Counted from the first letter of the stretch, positions 1 through 5,189 are shown. The stretch is DNA of 6,785 nucleotides from Competibacteraceae bacterium UBA2788 (GCA_002352185.1 DEHY01000048.1:1-6785); one strand, 5' to 3'. Numbers and translations are program-made. The notes: generated by a model not told the origin, from the sequence alone.

Positions 1-85
1 GTTGTGTGTGGGTTTTCAGGTTGAATTCACGGTTAAATCGCGCCAGTCGCACAGTATGGTCGGCGATGCTGGATGCGAAGGGACC

Positions 86-748
86 TCACTGCGGCGCGTA
101 GCGGGAGCGCACGCCGGCTATCGCCAACTCGACAGTGGGTTGCAGTTCCGCGCCGTCCTTGATGGACGTCTGGAGGTCTTGCAGGCGACCATCCGCCAGC
201 CCATAAATCCAGCCGTGCAACATCAAGGGTTGTCCCCGCTTCCAGGCGTCACCCACCAGGGTGGTGCGGGCGACGTTACGCGCTTGTTCGATGACGTTCA
301 GCTCGCACAGAGCCCGCCAGCGCGCCTCGCTGTCCGGCAGGGCGGCGAACAGATCCGCATGCCGGTCGCGCACGTCCTGGATGTGGCGCAACCAGTTGTC
401 GATCAGTCCGAACGATGCCCCTTCCAGGGCCGCCTTGACGCCGCCGCAGCCGTAGTGACCGCACACGATAATGTGCTGGACCTTGAGTACCTCGATGGCG
501 TATTGCATCACCGACAGGCAGTTGAGGTCGGTATGCACCACTACGTTGGCGACGTTGCGATGCACAAACACTTCGCCCGGTTTCAGGCCGGTGATCTGGT
601 TGGCGGGCGCACGGCTGTCCGAGCAGCCGATCCAGAGGTAGGTGGGGGTTTGTATCGCCGCCAGTCCGACGAAAAAGCGGGGGTCGGCAGCCGTCATCTC
701 CTCGGCCCAGCGGGCGTTGGCGGCGAACAGTTCCGGCAAGTACTTCAT
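86..748 (-). CDS. can: Beta-class carbonic anhydrase
   Basis: This gene encodes a 220-residue zinc enzyme that interconverts CO2 and bicarbonate in the cytoplasm. The zinc-ligand set is intact: Cys42 and Asp44 in GCSDSR, and His98 and Cys101 in CGHYGCGG. These fall at the same positions as in E. coli Can, which is also 220 residues long. Arg46 (partner of Asp44), Trp39, Arg64 and Tyr182 match residues that form the regulatory bicarbonate pocket of type II beta-CAs, although the Val that follows DSR in the E. coli enzyme is Ala47 here. Other family blocks seen are VFVHRNVANVV and WKRGQPLMLHGWIYG. I chose the ATG at 748 because GGAGGA lies five bases upstream and the protein then aligns with the family from residue 1; a GTG at 766 is in frame but would put this ribosome site inside the gene. 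The gene is second in an operon, 18 bases after the HPF-like gene. Confidence 0.96.
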   Translation of the reverse strand: MKYLPELFAANARWAEEMTAADPRFFVGLAAIQTPTYLWIGCSDSRAPANQITGLKPGEVFVHRNVANVVVHTDLNCLSVMQYAIEVLKVQHIIVCGHYGCGGVKAALEGASFGLIDNWLRHIQDVRDRHADLFAALPDSEARWRALCELNVIEQARNVARTTLVGDAWKRGQPLMLHGWIYGLADGRLQDLQTSIKDGAELQPTVELAIAGVRSRYAPQ

Positions 749-766
749 TGATTTCCTCCAGTACAC
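749..766 (-). promoter_or_regulatory. hpf-like/can intercistronic spacer with can ribosome-binding site
   Basis: The 18 bases between the TGA of the HPF-like gene (767-769) and the ATG of can (748) carry GGAGGA (754-759 on the minus strand), five bases before the ATG. There is no room for a terminator, so the two genes are probably co-transcribed. Confidence 0.8.
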
Positions 767-1129
767 TCAGTTCGGGGACAAGCTGGCGGGATCCATTACC
801 GCCGTCGGCGCAGAACACTGGCGATAGTCGCGTTGCCGCTCCAGCCGACGCGCTACCGAGCGACCGGCCCGGTCTGCAGCCCGATCGATGGCGACGTACA
901 GATCGGCTTCGATGTCGCTGATCACGACGCTCGGGGCGCCGCGAAAGGTGATCTGGATTCGGCAGCGCTTGTCCTCGCCCCCACGCGGGCCGTTCTCGTC
1001 GGACAGGCGGACCGAGACTTGGCGCAAGTGCTCATCGGCCCAGCCGAGCGCGAATTGCAAGCGCCGTTCAGCGTGTTCACGCAAGCCGTTGGTCAGTGCG
1101 AAACCCCTGGCCTGAATGTTGATGTGCAT
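767..1129 (-). CDS. HPF/RaiA-family ribosome-associated protein (short form)
   Basis: This gene encodes a 120-residue protein of the hibernation-promoting factor/RaiA (sigma-54 modulation) family. Members bind the 30S subunit near the decoding centre and inactivate or protect ribosomes in starved cells. The sequence opens with a beta strand (MHINIQARGF), followed by TNGLREHAERRL, which is the first helix. The SDENGPRGGEDKRCRIQI block at about 43-60 resembles small HPF-like proteins as I remember them. A basic helix, RAADRAGRSVARRLERQR, follows at about 83-100. The last 20 residues look disordered, and the C-terminal dimerisation domain of long HPFs is absent. The start at 1129 has AAAGGAG seven bases upstream. 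It is the first gene of an operon with can and is divergent from the NhaR-like gene. An HPF-like protein beside carbonic anhydrase is an uncommon pairing in my experience. Whether it acts on ribosomes or has drifted to another stress role cannot be read from the sequence. Confidence 0.85.
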   Translation of the reverse strand: MHINIQARGFALTNGLREHAERRLQFALGWADEHLRQVSVRLSDENGPRGGEDKRCRIQITFRGAPSVVISDIEADLYVAIDRAADRAGRSVARRLERQRDYRQCSAPTAVMDPASLSPN

Positions 1130-1241
1130 GAAATCGCTCCTTTCAGATTGAACATGCTGATGAGTCTAGGGTGTGGAAAAACATCTAACAATCCGAATAA
1201 TATTGAGTAAAGATTCGATTTTTTCGATGTATTGGAGCGGC
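1130..1241. promoter_or_regulatory. Divergent control region between hpf-like/can and the NhaR-like gene
   Basis: This 112-base AT-rich gap separates divergent genes and must hold the start signals for both. It contains three related half-sites: ATCCGAAT (1191-1198), ATTCGAT (1213-1219) and TTCGAT (1223-1228). The first two form an inverted pair, CGAAT-N14-ATTCG, and the last two are direct repeats nine bases apart. A weak sigma-70-like pair facing hpf-like/can is TTGTTA (complement of 1186-1191), 17 bases, then TAGACT (complement of 1163-1168); each hexamer matches four of six consensus bases. LysR-type proteins commonly bind dyads in such a gap to control both themselves and the divergent gene. 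The role is inferred from layout, and the specific boxes are low confidence. Confidence 0.5.
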
Positions 1242-2156
1242 ATGGCCAATCTCAACTTCAAGCACCTGCGCTATTTCTGGATGGTCGCCAAGTCGGGGAG
1301 CATCATCAGCGCCAGTAAACGTCTGCACCTGACGCCGCAATCCATCAGCGGTCAACTGGGCGAACTGGAGGCCAGTCTCGGCGTCGAGCTGTTGCGCCGC
1401 GTCGGACGCGGTCTGGAACTCACCGAGATGGGGCGACGCATCTTCAGCTATGCGGACGAGATCTTCGCCCTCGGCAATGAGCTGCTGGAGGTCGCCTTCG
1501 ACCGGACCGTGCGGAAGAGTCCGCCGTTTCGGGTTGGCATCGCCGATTCGGTGCCGAAATCGGTGGCCTATCGCGTGGTTGAGCCGGCGCTGCGCCTCGA
1601 TGAACCGGTGCGGCTGGTGTGCCGGGAAGGCCGCCTGGCCCCGTTGCTGGCGGAGATGGCCGTCCATCATCTGGATCTGGTGATCGCCGACCGGCCCATG
1701 CCCACCAACCTCAATGTCCGGGGCTACAGCCACTTTCTTGGGGAGAGCGATCTAACCGTGTTCGCCGCGCCGGGTCTAGCGCACTCCCTGGCAGGACCAT
1801 TTCCCGCGCTGCTCGATAAGGCGCCGTTTCTGCTGCCGGGAGAAGATGTCGCGGTGCGGCTCAAACTGGTGCAGTGGTTTGAGGCGCAATCCCTTTATCC
1901 GCGCATCGTGGGCGAATTCGACGACAGCGCCTTGCTCAAGGCCTTCGGTCAGGCGGGCGCCGGCTTGTTCGCAGCGCCTACGGCGATTGCCGATTACGTG
2001 AGTCGGCAGTACGCGGTCCAGGCCGTCGGGCGCATTGACTCGGTGACTGAGCAACTCTACGCCATCACCACCGAGCGTCGGCTGTTGCATCCCGCCATCG
2101 TCGCGGTGGTCCAGGCCACACAGCGCGAGTTCTTCGGAAAACCGGATTCAGGATAA
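1242..2156 (+). CDS. nhaR: LysR-family transcriptional regulator, NhaR-like
   Basis: This gene encodes a 304-residue LysR-type DNA-binding regulator; E. coli NhaR is about 301. The winged helix-turn-helix covers about residues 5-64: FKHLRYFWMVAKSGSIISAS, then LTPQSISGQLGELEASLG and a wing with RVGRGLELTEMG. The opening MANLNFKHLRYFW and the later GEFDDSALLKAFG (224-236) and FAAPT (243-247) closely resemble NhaR as I remember it. Residues from about 95 form the two-lobed effector domain. NhaR in E. coli activates the nhaA Na+/H+ antiporter gene in response to Na+. No antiporter is present here; the divergent partner is the hpf-like/can operon, its most likely target besides itself. I chose the ATG at 1242 because it aligns with the NhaR N-terminus and has GGAG four bases upstream. 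ATGs at 1173 and 1227 are in frame but add non-family residues and lack a good ribosome site. The 3' end overlaps the next, convergent gene by nine bases. Confidence 0.88.
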   Translation: MANLNFKHLRYFWMVAKSGSIISASKRLHLTPQSISGQLGELEASLGVELLRRVGRGLELTEMGRRIFSYADEIFALGNELLEVAFDRTVRKSPPFRVGIADSVPKSVAYRVVEPALRLDEPVRLVCREGRLAPLLAEMAVHHLDLVIADRPMPTNLNVRGYSHFLGESDLTVFAAPGLAHSLAGPFPALLDKAPFLLPGEDVAVRLKLVQWFEAQSLYPRIVGEFDDSALLKAFGQAGAGLFAAPTAIADYVSRQYAVQAVGRIDSVTEQLYAITTERRLLHPAIVAVVQATQREFFGKPDSG

Positions 2157-3062
2157 ATTCGATTGCGCCACGCCCAGCACATCCGTCTCCGGGCGTTTCA
2201 AGAGAGTTTGCAGCAGCGGGGACGCGAAGCGCCGCTTTACCGTAATCGCGTAAAAATTTTCGTGCAGATGAGGCACCACGCAATACTCTTCGAGTAGCCC
2301 GCCGCGCAATTCATCCTGAACCACCACCGTCGGCAACAGGGCGATGCTTTCCGAGTCACGCGCCAACAGGCGCAGCATCGCCATGTCGTCCACCTCGGCA
2401 AGCACCTGGTAATGCAGGCCCAGTTGCTCGCACAGCAGGTCAAAAGCCGCCCGGATGTCGCTGTCCCTGCCAGGCAGCAGCAAGGGCCGCTCGGCCAGTT
2501 CCTCCGGGAAGCGGAACGCGTTGCCGATCTTGCGGGGCTTGCCGACCAGGCTAACCGGCTGACGGGCGATGCGCCGACAGCGCCAAGGATGGTCGGCGTC
2601 GCCATGGACGCGCCGGTTGGAAAGCACCAAATCCAGATTGTGTACGCTCAGTCGCGTCAGCAACTCGTCGAGGTGGCCCGACTGGAGTACCAGTTCCACG
2701 TCGGGCCGCAACAGCAGCGGTTTGACGAAGTTTTCCTGAAAGTTCCGCGACAGCGTCGCCACTCCCCCAATCCGCAAGACGTGACGCTCCCGGTGCTGAC
2801 CATTGCGCAGCAGGGTCAGCAATTCCTGACCGGTCGTAAAAATGGTTTCGGCATAGTTCAGGGCGATCCGTCCCGCTTCCGTCAACTGCAAGGCGCGACC
2901 CTCGCGGGTGAACAGGGCCTGCCCCAACTGTTCTTCCAGGGTCCTGATCTGAGTGGAAAGCGCCGACTGTGAAACATGCAGATGGGCAGCAGCGCGGGTC
3001 AGGTTGCCTTCCTTAGCCACCGCCCAGAAATGATGCAGGTGATGATAGTTCAGTCGCGGCAT
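2148..3062 (-). CDS. LysR-family transcriptional regulator (NhaR-related), divergent from sbtAB
   Basis: This gene encodes a second 304-residue LysR-type regulator. The helix-turn-helix spans about residues 4-62: LNYHHLHHFWAVAKEGNLTR, VSQSALSTQIRTLEEQLG and a wing with REGRALQLTEAG. The effector domain follows from about residue 95. It shares landmarks with its neighbour: an N-terminal LN-aromatic segment and FW, HNLDLVLSNR against HHLDLVIADR, LLPGRD against LLPGED, VDDMAMLRL against FDDSALLKA, and FYAITVKRR against LYAITTERR. The two are therefore the same subfamily, but too diverged to be a recent duplication. The ATG at 3062 is chosen because GAGGAG ends five bases upstream; the GTG at 3065 would leave only two bases. 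It is transcribed away from sbtA, so sbtAB is its likely target, in the manner of CcmR/CmpR/CbbR controlling inorganic-carbon genes. The effector is unknown: Na+, bicarbonate or a carbon metabolite are all possible. Confidence 0.88.
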   Translation of the reverse strand: MPRLNYHHLHHFWAVAKEGNLTRAAAHLHVSQSALSTQIRTLEEQLGQALFTREGRALQLTEAGRIALNYAETIFTTGQELLTLLRNGQHRERHVLRIGGVATLSRNFQENFVKPLLLRPDVELVLQSGHLDELLTRLSVHNLDLVLSNRRVHGDADHPWRCRRIARQPVSLVGKPRKIGNAFRFPEELAERPLLLPGRDSDIRAAFDLLCEQLGLHYQVLAEVDDMAMLRLLARDSESIALLPTVVVQDELRGGLLEEYCVVPHLHENFYAITVKRRFASPLLQTLLKRPETDVLGVAQSNLS

Positions 3063-3080
3063 CACGGCTCCTCAGATCAT

Positions 3081-3116
3081 CTATTTAATAGAACGAAAAC
3101 TAATAATATATGTATT
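3081..3116. promoter_or_regulatory. AT-rich dyads, candidate LysR operator
   Basis: Two inverted repeats lie close together just upstream of the second LysR gene. CTATT-T-AATAG occupies 3081-3091, and AATA-N7-TATT occupies 3102-3116. The second has the spacing usual for LysR boxes (short arms around about seven bases). On the minus strand the same tract offers TATATT or TATTAT as a -10 for the regulator. AT-rich tracts give such matches easily, so this is a candidate only. Confidence 0.3.
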
Positions 3117-3215
3117 TTACAGAACAAAAGGCTGCCGCCACAATGGGCCGGCGTCAAAAACCCCCTGTTCAGAAACTCTGTTGAAATCTGATGAAACCCG
3201 ACCGGAGAACGGCTG

Positions 3216-3371
3216 ATGAGTGAAGTTAATCCGATCCGAACAGCTCTGTTGTTCGTGAGTCCTTCGCTTTATCGGTTTTCTGCTGCATGGATGCGGCTTT
3301 TCTCCAACAATCAGGCGGAGCGGCACGAGCAGCGGGTGCAGGCAATACGATGGAAGGCTACAGATCCGTAG
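3216..3371 (+). CDS. Possible small protein of 51 residues, unknown function
   Basis: This short ORF runs from an ATG preceded by GGAG at an eight-base distance to a TAG. The product begins MSEVNPIRTALLFVSPSLYR, continues with the moderately hydrophobic FSAAWMRLF, and ends in a charged tail rich in Arg, Glu and Gln (NQAERHEQRVQAIRWKATDP). It could be an amphipathic or membrane-associated peptide. It lies in the sbtA leader in the same direction, 271 bases upstream of sbtA. I recognise no family. A 122-codon ORF on the opposite strand overlaps it and looks less protein-like. Chance is a real alternative, since open stretches of 50 codons are not rare; the ribosome site and the ordered composition are the only support. 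Confidence 0.25.
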   Translation: MSEVNPIRTALLFVSPSLYRFSAAWMRLFSNNQAERHEQRVQAIRWKATDP

Positions 3372-3441
3372 CCCGATGGCGATGCCGGGTTGGACGCCGG
3401 CCAAACCAGTGTGGGTGTGGCGATCAATGGCTGATTTCTGA

Positions 3442-3461
3442 GCATCATTCTTCGATGATGC
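3442..3461 (+). other. Stem-loop in the sbtA upstream region
   Basis: GCATCAT (3442-3448) and ATGATGC (3455-3461) form a perfect 7-base-pair stem with the six-base loop TCTTCG. It is followed by CCGGAAAAAACC, so it lacks the T-run of an intrinsic terminator on the plus strand. Its role is unknown. Confidence 0.4.
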
Positions 3462-3483
3462 CGGAAAAAACCTGAACCTCATC

Positions 3484-3507
3484 ACAGCGGATCCATGGAT
3501 CCGCTGT
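3484..3507. repeat. Perfect 24-base palindrome upstream of sbtA
   Basis: ACAGCGGATCCA is followed immediately by its exact reverse complement TGGATCCGCTGT. In RNA this folds as a 10-base-pair stem with the tetraloop CATG. The bases after it on the plus strand (CTCTGACTATTCGTCTTTG) are only mildly T-rich, so a terminator or attenuator is possible but not typical; on the minus strand a run of six T begins 13 bases beyond the stem. It could equally be a binding site for a dimeric protein. It lies 135 bases before the sbtA start codon. Confidence 0.7.
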
Positions 3508-3593
3508 CTCTGACTATTCGTCTTTGATCAATCCGAAATGCCGTCAGCAGCAGCAGGATCAAGCTGATGCTAATCGCGGTGTAATCATCCGGC

Positions 3594-3607
3594 TTGGTCA
3601 AGACCAA
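3594..3607. promoter_or_regulatory. 14-base dyad immediately upstream of the sbtA ribosome site
   Basis: TTGGTC and GACCAA are exact inverted arms separated by AA. The dyad ends 35 bases before the sbtA ATG. It may be an operator half or a small RNA hairpin near the translation start. Function is unproven. Confidence 0.35.
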
Positions 3608-3632
3608 CAAACAACAGCCGTTTATCTATCTC

Positions 3633-3637
3633 AGGAG
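3633..3637 (+). promoter_or_regulatory. sbtA ribosome-binding site
   Basis: AGGAG lies five bases before the ATG at 3643. It fixes this start, and the resulting N-terminus reaches the first membrane segment in the way expected of the family. Confidence 0.8.
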
Positions 3638-3642
3638 TATTT

Positions 3643-4656
3643 ATGGATGCCAGTCTGATTATCAATAACTTTTTAAGTCCACCCATTCTGTTCTTTTTTT
3701 TGGGAATGCTGGCAATATTTGTGCATTCCGATCTGGATATTCCGCAACCACTAGCGAAATTTTTTTCGCTGTATTTATTGATGTCAATTGGCTATCGGGG
3801 CGGAGCGGAACTGGCTCATAGCGGGATGACATGGGAGGTGGCGACTGCAATGGGCGCAGCAATGCTGATGTCCGTCATTGTGCCGATTTATACTTTTTTT
3901 ATTCTGACTAGACAGTTGAAAATGGTGGTGCATGATGCTGCTGCGATTGCCGCCACTTATGGTTCGGTTAGTGCAGTGACCTTTGTAACTGCCACCGCCT
4001 TTCTGCAAAAGCTGGAGATTCCTTTTGGTGGGCATATGGTAGCGGCGCTGGCGTTAATGGAATCGCCTGCAATTATCATCGGCGTACTGTTGTATCGCCT
4101 GTTCACCGCGAGGAATCCAAATAAAGATACCCTTGCTGATCAAAATCCTGCAAACGGTGAGCTTTCCTGGTCTGAATTGATGCGGGATGCCGTTTTTAAT
4201 GCATCAGTCTTTCTGATTCTGGGCAGTCTGGTGATCGGCCTGATCAGTGGCGGTGGCCCAGGTGAAAAGGCGCTCGAACCCTTTTTGAAAGACTTATTTA
4301 GAGGCGTGCTGTGCTTTTTCCTGCTGGATATGGGACTAGTAGCGGCGCGGCGCCTGAAGGATTTAAGGAAAGCGGGTGCATCCCTGGCTGCGTTCGCCAT
4401 CCTGATCCCGTTGATTAATGCAATTCTAGCTACGGCAGTCGCTAAAATGATCGGCATGTCATTAGGCGATGCGCTGCTGTTCGTCATGCTCTGCGCCAGC
4501 GCGTCCTACATTGCGGTTCCGGCGGCGGTGCGTCTTTCCATTCCCGATGCCAATCCCAGCCTGTATGTGCCGATGTCTCTGGCGATTACCTTTCCCTTCA
4601 ACATCATTGTTGGCCTGCCTCTCTATCTGTCCACTCTCAAACTGTTCTGGAGCTAA
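3643..4656 (+). CDS. sbtA: SbtA-type sodium-dependent bicarbonate transporter
   Basis: This gene encodes a 337-residue inner-membrane protein of the SbtA (DUF897) family; cyanobacterial SbtA imports HCO3- with Na+. About ten membrane segments fall in two homologous halves, roughly residues 12-154 and 187-333, joined by a hydrophilic linker (about 155-186) that begins TARNPNKDTLADQNPANGEL. The family landmarks are GSVSAVT (107-113) in the first half and SASYIAVPAAVRLS (286-299) with PDANPS (301-306) in the second. These align with GAVSGST and SSSDISGPPTLRAG...PSANPS of Synechocystis SbtA as I remember it. The linker is shorter than in the cyanobacterial protein. AGGAG five bases upstream supports the start. 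The stop overlaps the next start (TAATG), so it is translationally coupled to the PII-like gene. Base composition is far more AT-rich than in ppc, suggesting acquisition. Substrate and Na+ dependence are inferred from the family; another anion is possible. Confidence 0.88.
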   Translation: MDASLIINNFLSPPILFFFLGMLAIFVHSDLDIPQPLAKFFSLYLLMSIGYRGGAELAHSGMTWEVATAMGAAMLMSVIVPIYTFFILTRQLKMVVHDAAAIAATYGSVSAVTFVTATAFLQKLEIPFGGHMVAALALMESPAIIIGVLLYRLFTARNPNKDTLADQNPANGELSWSELMRDAVFNASVFLILGSLVIGLISGGGPGEKALEPFLKDLFRGVLCFFLLDMGLVAARRLKDLRKAGASLAAFAILIPLINAILATAVAKMIGMSLGDALLFVMLCASASYIAVPAAVRLSIPDANPSLYVPMSLAITFPFNIIVGLPLYLSTLKLFWS

Positions 4657-4955
4657 TGTCTATGCAACCGGTAAAGCGCATTGAAATCATCCTGGATTTC
4701 CAGGACTTGGCAAAAATTGTCAAAATCCTCAATAGTCTGGGCATCTCCGGCTATACCGTCATTCGAGATGTTACCGGCAGCGGGGATCGCGGCTTGCGAC
4801 CGGGGGACGAATTGACCGATGTGTTTAAGAACAGCTATATCATGACTGCCTGCCCAGAGGAGAAAATGCAGGAAATCGTTGAGGCCATTCGCCCGCTGCT
4901 TAAACGGTTTGGCGGGATTTGTTTGGTGTCGGATGCCCAGTGGGTTATTCATTGA
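4656..4955 (+). CDS. sbtB: PII-like regulatory protein, SbtB type
   Basis: This gene encodes a 99-residue protein of the PII (GlnB-like) superfamily. Its position directly after sbtA matches SbtB, which binds SbtA and gates bicarbonate uptake according to adenine nucleotides. The first strand is KRIEIILD, and the helix FQDLAKIVKILNSLGISGYTV (about 15-35) ends in the conserved G-[YF]-TV. It is followed by RDVTGSGDRGLRPGDELTDV (about 37-56), the region of the flexible T-loop, then a second half with PEEKMQEIVEAIRPLLKRFG and GICLVSDAQWVIH. The Tyr-Arg-Gly uridylylation site of classical GlnB is absent. The C-terminal CGPEGC redox loop of Synechocystis SbtB is also absent: the chain stops soon after the last strand. 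The ATG at 4656 overlaps the sbtA stop by one base. An ATG at 4662 lies nine bases after GGAG and may be the true start, removing two residues. The assignment as SbtB rests mainly on gene order. Confidence 0.82.
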   Translation: MSMQPVKRIEIILDFQDLAKIVKILNSLGISGYTVIRDVTGSGDRGLRPGDELTDVFKNSYIMTACPEEKMQEIVEAIRPLLKRFGGICLVSDAQWVIH

Positions 4956-4962
4956 TGCATCA

Positions 4963-4986
4963 CCGGGCCGGTTGAATCCGGCCTGG
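4963..4986 (+). terminator. GC-rich stem-loop after sbtB, possible transcription terminator
   Basis: CCGGGCCGG (4963-4971) pairs with CCGGCCTGG (4978-4986) through nine base pairs including one G-T, with a six-base loop TTGAAT. It starts seven bases after the sbtB stop. No T-run follows (GAATGGATG), so it is a weak or Rho-assisted terminator at best, or an mRNA-stabilising hairpin. Confidence 0.4.
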
Positions 4987-5152
4987 GAATGGATGCTGTA
5001 TCAGGGCAAGCAACGTACGCTACGCTGTGGCGCAGTCATCACCGAATCGCGCCTGCGGTTCAGACCGCTCAGCACAACGGCTTTCCAATATCGCGCCGAC
5101 CGTTGGCAGGCAGTCGCGCACGCTCTGGACATGATCAGCGCGAGGGAACCCT

Positions 5153-5189
5153 ACCAAAACGCCCCTCTCCCGGCGGACGGAAGAGGGGC
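5153..5189 (-). terminator. Intrinsic terminator of ppc
   Basis: On the minus strand GCCCCTCT (5189-5182) pairs with AGAGGGGC (5168-5161) in a perfect 8-base-pair stem around a 13-base loop, followed at once by GTTTTGG. The stem begins 36 bases after the ppc stop codon. The T-run is short, but position and orientation fit. It also separates ppc from the convergent sbtAB operon. Confidence 0.7.

Larger units (their letters stand above)
3063..3642. promoter_or_regulatory. Long divergent intergenic region between the second LysR gene and sbtA
   Basis: These 580 bases contain no gene I can name. The left end (about 3080-3125) is very AT-rich and holds the dyads listed separately. The middle has a possible 51-codon ORF (3216-3371). 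The right part carries a stem-loop (3442-3461), a perfect 24-base palindrome (3484-3507) and a 14-base dyad (3594-3607) just before the sbtA ribosome site. I found no convincing sigma-70 pair for sbtA; TGTAAT at 3580-3585 matches five of six -10 bases but lacks a -35 partner. The length is generous for a simple divergent promoter, which leaves room for a long leader, a small gene or decayed DNA. Confidence 0.6.

Noticed and set aside
2..751. A 249-codon plus-strand open frame opposite can
   Set aside because: It is antisense to a carbonic anhydrase with every catalytic residue intact. The composition is typical of a GC-rich shadow frame.
2412..2972. A 186-codon plus-strand open frame opposite the second LysR gene
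   Set aside because: It is a shadow of a complete LysR-type gene and has no recognisable motif.
3117..3485. A 122-codon minus-strand open frame in the intergenic region
   Set aside because: There is no ribosome site, the frame begins within the palindrome, and the composition is haphazard (scattered Cys, Pro, His, Arg) with no domain. I prefer the 51-codon plus-strand ORF, itself uncertain.
3482..3610. A minus-strand frame of about 42 codons reading LTKPDDYTAISISLILLLLT, resembling a membrane helix
   Set aside because: It has only TTG start codons and no ribosome site. The Leu run comes from a CAG/CTG repeat, and the end lies in the palindrome. It could be a gene remnant, but the support is too thin.
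3063..3642. An insertion sequence, tRNA or CRISPR array in the long spacer
   Set aside because: I saw no terminal inverted repeats with target duplications, no transposase fragment, no tRNA-like cloverleaf and no regularly spaced direct repeats.
4656..4955. Classical nitrogen-regulatory GlnB/GlnK
   Set aside because: The T-loop Tyr uridylylation motif and the usual C-terminal signature are absent, and the partner gene is sbtA rather than amtB or a glutamine-synthetase gene.
4963..4986. A strong intrinsic terminator for sbtAB
   Set aside because: The stem is good but no T-run follows, so I list it only as a possible terminator.
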